NCBI GenBank assembly: GCA_036346405.1
Contig: CM070568.1
Span: 36,676,820-36,740,819, forward strand
Origin: Phyllostachys edulis
Lineage: Eukaryota; Streptophyta; Magnoliopsida; Poales; Poaceae
Direction of reading: 5' to 3'
DNA length: 64,000 nt
Positions 9,999 to 21,900 of the stretch are shown in pieces. The position numbers were made by a program, and so were the translations under genes. Each line of letters starts with the position of its first letter. The first letter of the stretch is position 1. The notes under the pieces were generated by a model. It was given only the letters and a program-made list of their open reading frames with translations, was not told where the DNA came from and did no database searches.

Positions 9999-12900
9999 AT
10001 GGACATATACAACGTCGAGGCCGCCGAGATTCTCGCCAACGAGGCCCTCGTGAGTCCTGACCTCACCATCCATGCTCTTCTCTTCCTCTGTACGTCCTTT
10101 CGAGTTCATTCGAGTTGAGGAGTTGTGCCTATTCCTTCCTTCAGCTGCTCCCCGTCGGCGAGGCCGCCCCAATCTACGAGAAGCTGCTCGCCACCTTCCC
10201 TACCGCTGTGAGTTCAATCCAACTCCGACAGAATGAATGTTTGCTCCGCCAAATCTCTAGGTTTATCTTATCAATCTTTTGGGGCTGAGGATTGACCTTG
10301 CATTCTGATATTCGTCTTTGTATGATGGTGCCTACTACGTGCAGGCCAAGTACTGGAAGCAGTATGTGGAAGCGTACATGGCCGCAAACGACGACGAAGC
10401 CGGCAAGCAGATATTCAGCAGATGCCTGCTCAGCTGCCTTCACATTAGTCTCTGGTGAGAGGAGGGCACATTTCTATGCTAATAACCGCGCACCGTAGTA
10501 TGCATTTTGGTTTAAAGAAGAAATCCCTTCACTGTCACTTTGCAAATTATCAGCGTCACTATCTCTACCAACATGTTTCTCCATTAATGTGCCTTGCCTT
10601 TTGGCCGTGAATTTCCGCTCTCAGTTCACGCACATAAATTTTCAAACTACTAAACAGCTTCTTTTCATTTTGCCTGTTGTTCTCACCGGCCACCAGTGCC
10701 CCATTCCTCTGATCACTTGTTGTGATTAGGTCATTGTTTCGTGAATCCATCGCCAATTTGGCTGCACCTTGTATTGCTCTTAGTTATGGCCGTTATATTC
10801 TCTCGACATTAAATTTCCAATTTGTTTGCAAGTGTAGAATTAACATTAACCTATTGGGTCGGGTGTAACTTGCAGGCGTTGTTACATCAACTTTATCAGA
10901 AGAGTAAATGATAAAAGGGGCTCCGAGGGTCTGGAAGAGACAAAAAAGGCTTTCAATTTCATGCTGAACTATGTTGGTAAGTAAATACTTCTGATTTCAA
11001 GCAGTGTCCGGTGATTATGTGACTTTTGGAGCAGAATTTTTTAAACTAAGAATGCTTAAACTTGACAGGCAATGATGTTGCTTCTGGCCCTGTTTGGATG
11101 GAGTACATTGCTTTCTTGAAGTCAATGCCAGTTTGTCCTATTTCTTCTTCTTTCCTGTTTTACAACCCCCCCCCCCCCCCCCAACACACACCATGTTTGT
11201 TTGTATTCTGTGTAATTTCTTTACTTGATAACTCTTCAGGTTGTGACACCCCAGGAAGAGTCGCATCGCATGACTACTGTACGGAAAGTGTATCAGAAGG
11301 CAATTTTAGTTCCAACTAGTCATGTGGAGCAGCTATGGAAGGATTACGATAACTTTGAGAATTCCGTTAGCCGCACCTTGGTAATTGGAGTTTCCATTTG
11401 GATCTTTCTGAAAAGCAGTTCGCAAATCATTGTGCCGGTTAAAAAAAAACTGGTTTTTAATTCTCCTTTGTGAGTGAAATTTTGCAGCTTCAGTGCATTC
11501 TAGTGTGTCAGTAATGTTCACTGTTTAGCAGGCTGCATCGTTTATATCTTCTTGCTATTTTGGTTTTTATCAAATCTCAGACAATGTAAACTTGACTTGC
11601 TTTTGTTTCATGTGGAGTTAATGATTATCTAATATCTATCCATGTTCCAGGCAAAAGGATTGCTATCTGAGTATCAACCAAAGTACAACAGTGCTAAAGC
11701 TGTATACAGAGAGCGTAAGAAATATATTGACGATATTGATTGGAACATGCTGGCCATTCCCCCTACAGGCTCCTACAAGGTAAACAGTTGGTCAGGTACT
11801 AATGTTGATTTACACTAGGCATGATGCAAACCTACAAATATTGACTTTACAAAGTTGTTTTGTTTTGTGGGTATTGGGTAATTATTTGCCGTGTCGCAGT
11901 TGGAATTTGGGAATGTTATTTCAATCTCATAAATTATAATTGATGTCAAAGTTTCTCTCTCCTTTTTCCCATTGCCATTAGTTGCTGTGGTACTGTTGAT
12001 CGCAAACAGAACAACTTAAATGTGCTACAAAAGCGAGCTAACAGGGATTTTTCCTTACCTACATTGTCATTGTCAATATGCACAGCTATTCCTTTCACAC
12101 CTGGCAAATTCCACCATTTCTCCGAACTCTATAGCTAGCTGAAGTACCAAATTCCAACACCCTAACCACCTAACCGGCCCTTTGTTTTTATTTTTTCTCA
12201 TTTGCACTCCGGCAACAGAAGTTCACTAATTGTATATTTCAGAAGATGTTTAGGTGAAAGAATCAGTTCATTGTGTCAGTTTTTGATGCACCCAATGGAG
12301 CTTTTCATCCATATTTAGTTCTAGTTGTTTTGAGTTTAGGTTATTGCTATCAGAGTGAACTCTTCTTTTTAACTTAATACTAATGTCCTTCTCCTTCCCT
12401 AGACTCTATATTTCTTGTTTGGTTTACTGGTCAAGCTTCTGACTCATTGAATCTTTTCCTGAAAATCTCTTCAGCATTGGAAAAGTATGTTTACCTTGTT
12501 ATGCATTCTGGTAGATGCATGGTTAGTATTTAACTGGCAGGTAACTCTTTAAGTTATTTGACAGGGAGAGCAACAGTGTATGGCATGGAAAAGACTTTTG
12601 GCATTTGAAAAGTGAGTAAACATCTGTGTCACATATGCTAAGTGTCATCATGAGTCAAAATTTCAGTAAAAGATATCCGTTTGATCTTATTCTTTACGGG
12701 TCATTGTGTTGCTTTGCTGTAGTCCTGTAGATATATAGCAGCTAATGCTTATTCTTTATATTCTTTTTCTAACCTCTCCTTTGCTCCAGCCAAGTAATGT
12801 TAGCCAGTCAACTCATGGGTTAAACCATTTTCCTTAGTTCTAACTTGATATATCGGTTTGTCACCTTTTGTCACTTCTTTCGAACAATAATCCCCACAAT

Positions 12901-15900
12901 TCTGCTAGCTCCAAGTATTCTGTTTCACTGTAGGGGGAACCCTCAAAGGATTGATGCTACAACTGCTAATAGGCGTGTTACCTTTACTTATGAGCAAGTA
13001 AGCCAACTTCGTTTTGTACATATAGATGCATAGGGATGTTTGGGTGTGATCATATTGTGAAATGTAAACCTCTTGTATTCAATTTTTTACATAGTTTCTT
13101 CTTTTATAGTTGTAGCTTTTTAGCTCCATTGTCCAAGACATTTGAAAAGAAATCATAGCTAATTATGCCTTTTTTCCTATGTAAACTTCTGTTACCTTAA
13201 AGAAGTCATAGCTAAATGTTTTAGTCAGTAGACCTGAGCTTTACCAGGTTCTACCATTGTACATGGGGACATATTAGCTTTTGTCAATAATTTATGGGCT
13301 GAATTAATCAATTTGATCATCCTTTTTTTTTGGTAGTGCCTGATGTATCTTTACCATCATCCTGATGTATGGTATGATTATGCTATGTGGCATGCAAAGA
13401 ACGGTTCTACAGATTCTGCAATCAAAATATTTCAGCGTGCTCTAAAAGCACTCCCTGGTAATAAAATATTCTCCGAAATTCTGTTGATCAATTCAGTTAA
13501 GATACCCACTCCAGTGATGAGAGTTCGCATGTTGGAACTTCATCATAGTTCAACTTACATCTTAGATCAAGATGAGGGACCCACAAATCAATAGAATATA
13601 GGATATATTTTTTTACACTCAATCATATGGATGTATCAAAGGCTATTAAGGACATGTTAGCACTAGCTAGGAGTAGGTCTATGTGAATGTGATCCTTGTA
13701 CTCTCATAGTCTCATTGGTTTGTAACAATTTATTCATTATTGGGCATTACCACTTTCGATTAGTGTGCCTTGGGGAGGTACCAACATATTCTCACTTGAA
13801 GTTCTGTTGCTCAAGTGCAGGGATGATATTCACTCTAGTAGTCAATGCATTTTTTATGTGAGGCTTATTTAATATTTTTCCTAACAAGATGTTAAAATAT
13901 AAATTCTATTATTACTTAATGCAATTATTAATAGTTGAGCAAGGATTTGTTCAATATGGATTGATAGCAGTTATTCCTAGTTACTGGTGCATCTTCTGTG
14001 GCTGACATAACAACCAAATTATTAGATGTTAGCCTGTATATGCTCTTTGCATATTTAACTAGACATGTAACATGTATATTTGGCCTTGTGGCCATTTGGA
14101 ATAGATCAAAGGGTTCGTTCCAACATAGTATCAGAGCCATGGCTCTCAAACCCTAACCCTAGCCCAATCCACTGTTCACCACCGCCCTCAGGTCACCGTC
14201 GCTGCCTCAGCATCGCGCCTCCTTCCTCTGTTTTTCCCAAGAGCCGTCGCTCGTCCTATGTTTTTCCCTGCATCTCTCGTGTCGCTCTGCTGCTATCATT
14301 GTTCGACCCTGCTGTTGGCGGATTCACCGTCGGCGCTTCACGAGGCCCCCGGATCTGCGATCCACGCTGTCCCAAGCGTCTTCCTCTGTTCAGACCACGC
14401 CACGCCATGCGCCGTCTTGCGCTGTCGACTCAACGACCAACGCCGCCTCGAGCTGTCGACGATGCGGTGCCTCCTCTCGCTCAAGCTCGCCTCCGTCACT
14501 CACCGTCATTTCTTGCCGCCTTGGGTCCTCTGTGTTAGGACCAAAAAATGTAATTCTGGACCCTCTGTGTATAATGTACTAGTCCAGGATCATGCTAGTA
14601 CACACAGTGTCAATATAGATGAATATCGATCCACACAAGACGAAATAATAGAATAAACGAATAATTTAAGTAATAAATAACCATTTTGACCTTATGGTCG
14701 AGTTTACATTTATTAAGCCTCGCAGGGCTGGCAATAACTAAATAAGCAGCAGCGGAACAAAATAACTTCAGCGAGAATCCATCGATTCGCCACAGGCAAC
14801 CGACTGAGATCAAGACCTAGCGATCAACACCTTCTAGAACTCTTCCTCAAAAGCGGGCGAAGACTCCACTTCTGTTGATTGATTATAGCAAGCATAAGTA
14901 CACAACCATACTCGCAAGTCATACCACAGAATGCAATGTATACATGATGACTTATTCCAAAGGAAATGGCTTTTGTGGTTTTTTTCTTCATAAATGTAAC
15001 ATTTGCAATCGAATATGAATAATAGATGAAAACATAATCCAAAACAAATAGACAATATTAATTTCATGCTTATTAAGGTGTCGCTTAAGCGACGCCTAAG
15101 CGGTAAGCCTTGACTTCGAGGTTGGCGTTGCCCGCTTCTTGCCGCTTCGTCGCTTTGTCGCCGCCCCCCGTCGTCCGTCTCCAGCCCATCCCCGTCGCCT
15201 GTCTACAACAACCACTGCCAAACCCAGATCTGGATCAAATGGGAGAGGGAGAGCTAACCTAAGTCGCCGTCTTGCTTCCCGTCGTTACTATCGCCGCCAC
15301 CGTGGTTGCTGCTTGCCGAAGCTGTCGTCGTCACTCCTCTTCATCACTGCGTCGCCGTGGTTGTTGCTCTCCGCTCGTCGCCACCACCACGGCCGCGAGA
15401 TCTAGGGCTCCTAGTTGTCGGTGGCGCAGGAAGAGGAGAGCAAGAGGAGGTGGCGTTGTGGGAGGAGCAAGAGGAGGAGGCGCGGCGGCGTTGAGGAGGA
15501 GTGAGGAGGCGGCGTGGGTGAAGGGCGTGGAGGAGGTGGGCGAACGCCTCGCCTCGGCTTTCGGTCGAGCGAGAAAAAAAGCAGACGCTGCTTCGGCCGG
15601 CGGGGAAGAAGAGGCCACGCCGGCGATTCGGGCGGGGCAGGCGCAACCAGCAAAGGGGGCAGCGGACAGCGGGATCTTCTGCGGCCTTCTAGCCTGCTGT
15701 CGGGATATTTTGCGGCCTTCCAGCATGCTGGCTGCTGTCCTTTGCTTCTAACCTGCTGATCTACACTGCCGCCTTAGGATATGTAAGGCGTCGCCTCACC
15801 TCGCACCTTACCGCTTAAAAGGTGTGAGGGGGGTGGGTCGCCTCGTCTCGCCTTACCACCTTAATAACCATGATTAATTTAACAATTGTTTTCACAAAGA

Positions 15901-18900
15901 ACACAAAGCCTAAACAAGTTATTCACACAGCTATATGACTTAAATCACGCAGCTCTCTTCCCAAATGTTTTATGAAAATCTAACCCTCGTGTGAAATCTC
16001 CGAGCATGTCTATAATCGCAGACGCGGCTATTCGAATAGTTTTGTTTAGCACTCTGCAGAGGTCGTACACTTTACCTACACGATATAACCAGTGTAGCTA
16101 GCACTAATCATAACAAAACGTTTCAGAAACTTCATCTCAACATTGACACTCCCGATATGTTTTACTGATGATGCTAACGCCCACATAGGAAATTAGTCCG
16201 TCGCACATCGTTGGACCGGAAGACGGCGAACCGCTTATAAATGTGAATCGCCACGGAGACAGAAACACACCACTCTGGCACAAAGCCTAACCTACTACCT
16301 GAGTAGTCAATGTTGAGACTCCATAACTTACTACGTTAGACCCGTCCCATACTAGGCATGTGGTTGTACAGTTATGGCTCAGTTCAATGGCGCACAAAGT
16401 TAAGTTCTTAATTGACTAAGGCAAGACTTTCAATTTCTAACTAAGTAACCATAGATCAAATACCAAGCACTGAGCTCCACCATATCACAGAGTTTCCACC
16501 ACTTGCCTCAGTTTAAATCTTTTCCCACCTTGTTGATTAAGTGCAACACATGCCATCAACGAGTAATAGCACACAACACACACAATTTCATCACAAAGTT
16601 CCATAATCACTTAGTCAGATTCATATTTGCAACTTACATGAAATGATGACTCGTGGCATGGCTAAGCAATTTACTCGTATCTAACCAACCCATGTTGGTG
16701 CTACGATAATACCAACTAAATAATAACCAATCTAAGGTGACAAAAGATCATGACATAACAATAGACAAGGTGGATATAAACAAATAGGATAATAACTAAT
16801 CCCAAGAGCATTTAAATAAACACTTAAAGTAAATGCAATAATTTGAAACAAAGTAATTTTATAAAACTGGGTTCAATATGATCAAAGGTACAACTTGCCT
16901 TGGAATAGATCTGGGTACTGGTCTTGGTTTTGGTGAACTCCTTCAAAATTCCCCGAAAAATCAACGTCTACTCGCAAACGAAACAAAAAAAAAACAAAAT
17001 AAATAAATAACAGAGAAAACAAACTCCAAAAATTAAATAAAAATATCAGTAAAATAGAGCTCGAGTTTAGAAATTTGAATGGTCCCAATCGGAGTTCGGA
17101 TGAAGATATAGCCTTTGGAAGATCTAAACCCTAAGAAATACTCAAAAAGGAATTTACTGGAATTTTTTAATTACTTTTCTATTGAAAAATCGGAATACGA
17201 CATCAGCATGACGTCATCACTGATTTTCGGAATTAAAACAAATCCCGGAAATCAATCTGACAAGTGGGCCCTATGTGTCATAGACACGGTCCACGGTGAA
17301 CTGGGTTTACAAGATCTGGATCCGAGGTTTGGATGAACCGCCCACGTGTATGCGCACGTGGCGATGACGCGAATGCCACGCAGGATGACACGCCCGCACA
17401 TGCGCTGATGTGGCCACCAACATGGCCGGACACGTTAACTCAACGGCGACAACGGCTCAGGAACCAAAGGCTCCGACGAACGGCGGTGATTCACCGACGA
17501 TGAGTGGTACCAATGGGTGGAGAAGACTATTGCGAATCTAATGAGATACTCACTGGTGGTTGGGGTGATCGAGGTGGCTGGCGGCGAGCTTTTGGCGGCA
17601 GAGAGTATCGGGTGTTGTCGGAATTGGGCTCCGATGAGGCATTGACGACGCGGATGGGTTCACAAGGCAGCCCTTACGATGATGGACCCGGCGTTACGGT
17701 CAACATCAGCGAGGCGACAAAGACGGCGGCGGAATTTGAAGAAACAACCCTAAAACTCCCAATGCGGTGGCGCTAGGGCTTTGGGGCGCGATGGGTTGGG
17801 GTTTTGGGATGAGGGCGCAGAGGCGATCCTCGGGGGTCCTTTTATAGGGTGAGGGTGTGGCCGATTCGGTAAGATCCCAAAAGAGTTCAAGATGAACGCG
17901 ATACGATTTCGGAGTTTGAAAGAGATACGGGATAAGATCCGGTTGGATTTGGATGTGGAAGGATAAAGGGGATCAAACAACGCGGTTTGCGCCAGATTTT
18001 ATCGTTGGAAACCCCATTGTCGGACGAAGCTCCAAGGTGCACTAATGGCGATGGCGCATTTCGGTATGACGGCGAGACGGCGACGAGAGGTGGAAGAGGA
18101 CTTGGCGTGTGGGCCCCACGTCGGCAAAACTTCATGGTAGCGCGATCGGGCCGGAGTGAAAGGCCATGCAGCCCAGCGGCCGTGAAAGCGAGGCGCCCGT
18201 CGTTGATTGGAAGCGAAAGGAAAAGCTAGCGGCGGGTTGAGCTGAAGAGGAAATGGGCCGAACAAAAGGAGATTCAGCCCATTGGAGTTTTTGAGATTTA
18301 AATAGTTTTTATATTTTAGAAATACCAGAAAATGCAAATGACAGTTAGAACATAGCAAATGAACTCGGAAAAATTCTAGAAAAATCTAGAAAATATATCC
18401 AAACACATAGAACCCAAATAAAATAGTTTTGACAATAATTGATGTTGACATTAATCATATTAAATTGTTTTTGATATTGAAAGTCCATATTAAGCTTGAT
18501 TAAAATTCAAATAAAATCTCAAAGGTGAATTTTCCAACTACTAACTAATTAAAAGATTTTTAAAGCTCAGAAAATTGGAATGTTACACTCTGCTCTGCCT
18601 CCATGCCGCCGGTCCTCTGCTTCTCCCGGCCCGTCGCCGTTGTCGCCCCCTAGGGCCGCCACCACGTCGCCCCTGCATCGGTGTTGGGGCTGGAGCCCCC
18701 GCACCTCCTCGGCTCCCTTGCAGTCGCCGCCTCGGGCTCCCCTGCATCGGCATGAGGCTCCGTCTCGCCACCCTGAGCCTCCCCGATGCATGGATCTCAC
18801 CCCCGTCGCTTGGAGCTCGCCGCACTAAGCCGTCGTGCCGCCAAATCTCGACACCCCGCCGCCGAATCCCGCTGCCCCCTCGGGCCGCCGCCTCTGCCTC

Positions 18901-21900
18901 TGCTTCTGCCTTGGGCTCTTGGTGCCGCCTCCCTCTCGAGCTGGTGCTGCCCTTGTTCCTACCTAGCACTGTTGCTGCTGCGCCTGCCTCAGGCCGCCGT
19001 TGCCGCCCGTGCCCCGGGCCCCTGCCTCGGACTCCCTCTCTTGACTCCACTCAGCAGCTCCTCTCCCTGCTCCACCGCCTCGGTGTCGGCTCGTTCTCAG
19101 ACCCCCTGGGCTCTGGTCGTCTGGCTCTTGCTTCTCAGTAGTCTTCCTCGTCTCCGTCACCTCCATCGTCTGGTATCTTTTCTCCATGGATCTTGGACTT
19201 TGGTGCTTTTCACATGACACCAGATTTTACCCACCTCACTTCTGTTAGTCCCATAGCTCTTTCTTTCACTGTTCAGATTGCAGATGGTACCTCTCTTCCT
19301 GTTGCAGGTCGAAGCATCCTTTCCACTTCTTCCTGTCATGTTCCTTCCGTATCTCATGTTCCCAAGCTTACTACCCAGCTTATGTCAGCCGGTCAGATCA
19401 CTTATCACGACTGTCGTGTTGTTCTTGAGTCCGACTCTTGTTGTGTCCAGGACCGCCGCACGGGGACTCCGCTTTGTACTGACCCTCGGCGCCGTGATTC
19501 GTAGCGTCTTTGAGAGCTCGACTGGCTGCACCTTCCTTCTGCTCTCTCCACCAGCCAGTTAGCCACTACAACGATCTCTGTTTTTGCTGCGTCCTCTCAT
19601 GCTTCCTTTACTCAGTGGCACCATCGTTTGGGTTATCTCTGTGGATCGCGATTGTCGTCTCTAGTAGGTCGTGGTCTTCTTGGGTCTGTTTCTGGTGACA
19701 CCTCTCTACCTTGTATGGGTTGCAAGTTTGGCAAGCAGTTCCAGCTCCCCAATCCCTCTAGTGATTCTGTTTCTACACGGCCTTTTGATTTTGTTCACTC
19801 TGATGTCTAGGGTCCGGCTCCCTTTGTTTCAAAAGGGAGTCATCGATATTATGTAATCTTTATTGATGATTATTCTCGTCATACTTGTATCTACTTCATA
19901 TCCTCTCGCAATCAAGTTCTCTATTTACCAAATATTTGCCACCATGGTTACTACTCAGTTTGATTCGGCCATTTGTGTTTTTCGTGCTGATTCTGCTGGC
20001 GAGTATCTATCTGCTGCTTTGCGACGCTTTCTCGCTGAGTACTCTTCCCCAGTACTCGTCCTAGTGCTCACGCCTAGAACGGTATCTCTGAGCGTAAGCA
20101 TCGTCACTTGCTTGAGACAGCTCGCGCTCGTATGCTACTTTCCTCATCAACATACAGCCTTCCACTGCTTTTTAGGGTTCTACTCCTGTCGAGCGTCTCT
20201 ACAGTCGGGCTCCCGAGTACAATCACCTTCGCTGTTTTGGTTGTGTCTGCTTCGTCCTTCCACCTCATGAGTGCACCAAGCTGACTGCTCAGTTAATTGA
20301 GTGTGTTTTTTTTGCTACAGTCTTAAACATAAGGGTTATCACTGTTATGATCCTGTTGCTCGCCGGATGAGGATCTCTTGGGATGTTACCTTTGATGAGT
20401 CCCGGCCTTACTACCCTCGTCCCTCTGCTTTCAGCCCAGATTCTCTTGTTGAGTCGATCTCCTTTCTGACTTTTCCTGACACTTAGCTTTCCACCTCTGT
20501 TTCTCTTCCGCCTCCACCTTCGCTTCCCTCTCCTCCACAGTTTCCTTCCAGCTCCTTTGTTGAGGTCCCCCCCATTCCCCTGCACAACTTTCACTGTCCT
20601 CAGTCTACTCCTCCAGTTTAGCTTCCGTCTTTGCTGAGCTCTGTTCCCAGCTCTCTGGTTCCTTCTAGTTCTTTTGTTGAGATTCCACCCTTTCCCTTAC
20701 ACTACTCTCGCCGTCATAGGCCGCCTCCTTCTCCAGTTGAGCCTCCGTCTTTGCTAGGTCCTGCTCCACCTTCTCCTTCCAGATCTGGTCTTAATGTCGT
20801 TGCCTTTATTAGGCCTCTGGCCCACGACTTCACATCTGCTTTGCTCTTTACGAGCCTCGACCTCTGTGAGGTCAGCTGCTCACCCTGAGTGACAACTCGC
20901 GATGTCCGAGGAGATTGCTGCTTTGGTGCGTACTAGCACTTGGGATCTTGTGCCCTTACCTGCGCGTCACTCCTATCACGTGCAAGTAGGTGTACAAGAT
21001 CAAGACCCGCTCGGATGGTTCTCTTGAGCGCTACAAGGCTCGTTTTGTGGTGCGTGGTTTTCAAGAGGAGCATGGTCGTGACTACGATGAGACCTTCTCT
21101 CCTGTCGCCCACATGACTACTATTCGTACTCTCCTTGTTGTGGCCTCTGTTCGATAGTGGTCCACCTCTCAGCTGGACGTCAAAAATGTATTTCTCAATG
21201 GCGAGCTACGTGAGGAGATATATATGCAGCCGCCCTGGGTATTCTATCCCTGATGGTATGATTTGTCGCATTCGTCACTCTCTCTATGGGCTCAAGCAAG
21301 CCCCCCGTGCTTGGTTTGACCGCTTCTCCTCCGTTGTCACTGTTGTCAGCTTCACCAGTGATCATGACCCTGCTCTCTTTGTTCACATCTCTCCTCTGGG
21401 TCGGACGCTCCTTCTCTATGTGGATGATATGATTATTACTGGGGATGACTCTTAGTTCATTTATTTTGTGAAGGAGCATCTCAGTGAGCAGTTCTTGATG
21501 TCTGACTTGGGTCCTCTTCGTTATTTCCTTAGGATTGAGGTCATTTCTACGTTCGAGGGCTACTACCTCTCCCAGGAGAAGTACATTCATGATATCCTTG
21601 CTCATGCTTGTCTCATTGATCAGCGCATGGTGGATACTACTATGGAGCTTGGTGTTCACCTTTGGCCTACTGATGGTGAGCCTCTTTAGGACCCCATCGC
21701 TACTGCTATCTTGTCGGGAGCCTCGTTTACCTTGGGAGCACTCGACCTGACATTTCTCACCATTCACATTAAAGTCGATTCGTTTACGCCCTACTCGGCT
21801 CATTCTGATCACCTTCGTGTTCTGCGATATCTTCGTGGGGCCATCAGTCGTTGCCTTTTCTTTCCTTGCTCCAACTCTTTGCAGCTTCAGGCGTACTCTA

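Noticed and set aside
14126..14137. GTATCAGAGC-type strings as tRNA fragments
   Set aside because: They are primer-binding sites directly next to LTRs (also 29383 and 36032), complementary to the initiator tRNA, not tRNA genes.
15139..15759. ORFs of 80-159 codons inside the small hAT element
   Set aside because: All are Arg/Ser/Ala-rich readings of GC-rich sequence on both strands, with no transposase motif.
18575..19220. ORF of 188 codons in the copia gag zone
   Set aside because: It begins inside the solo LTR and crosses its boundary at 18587. The remainder is Pro/Arg/Ser low complexity with no gag zinc knuckle.
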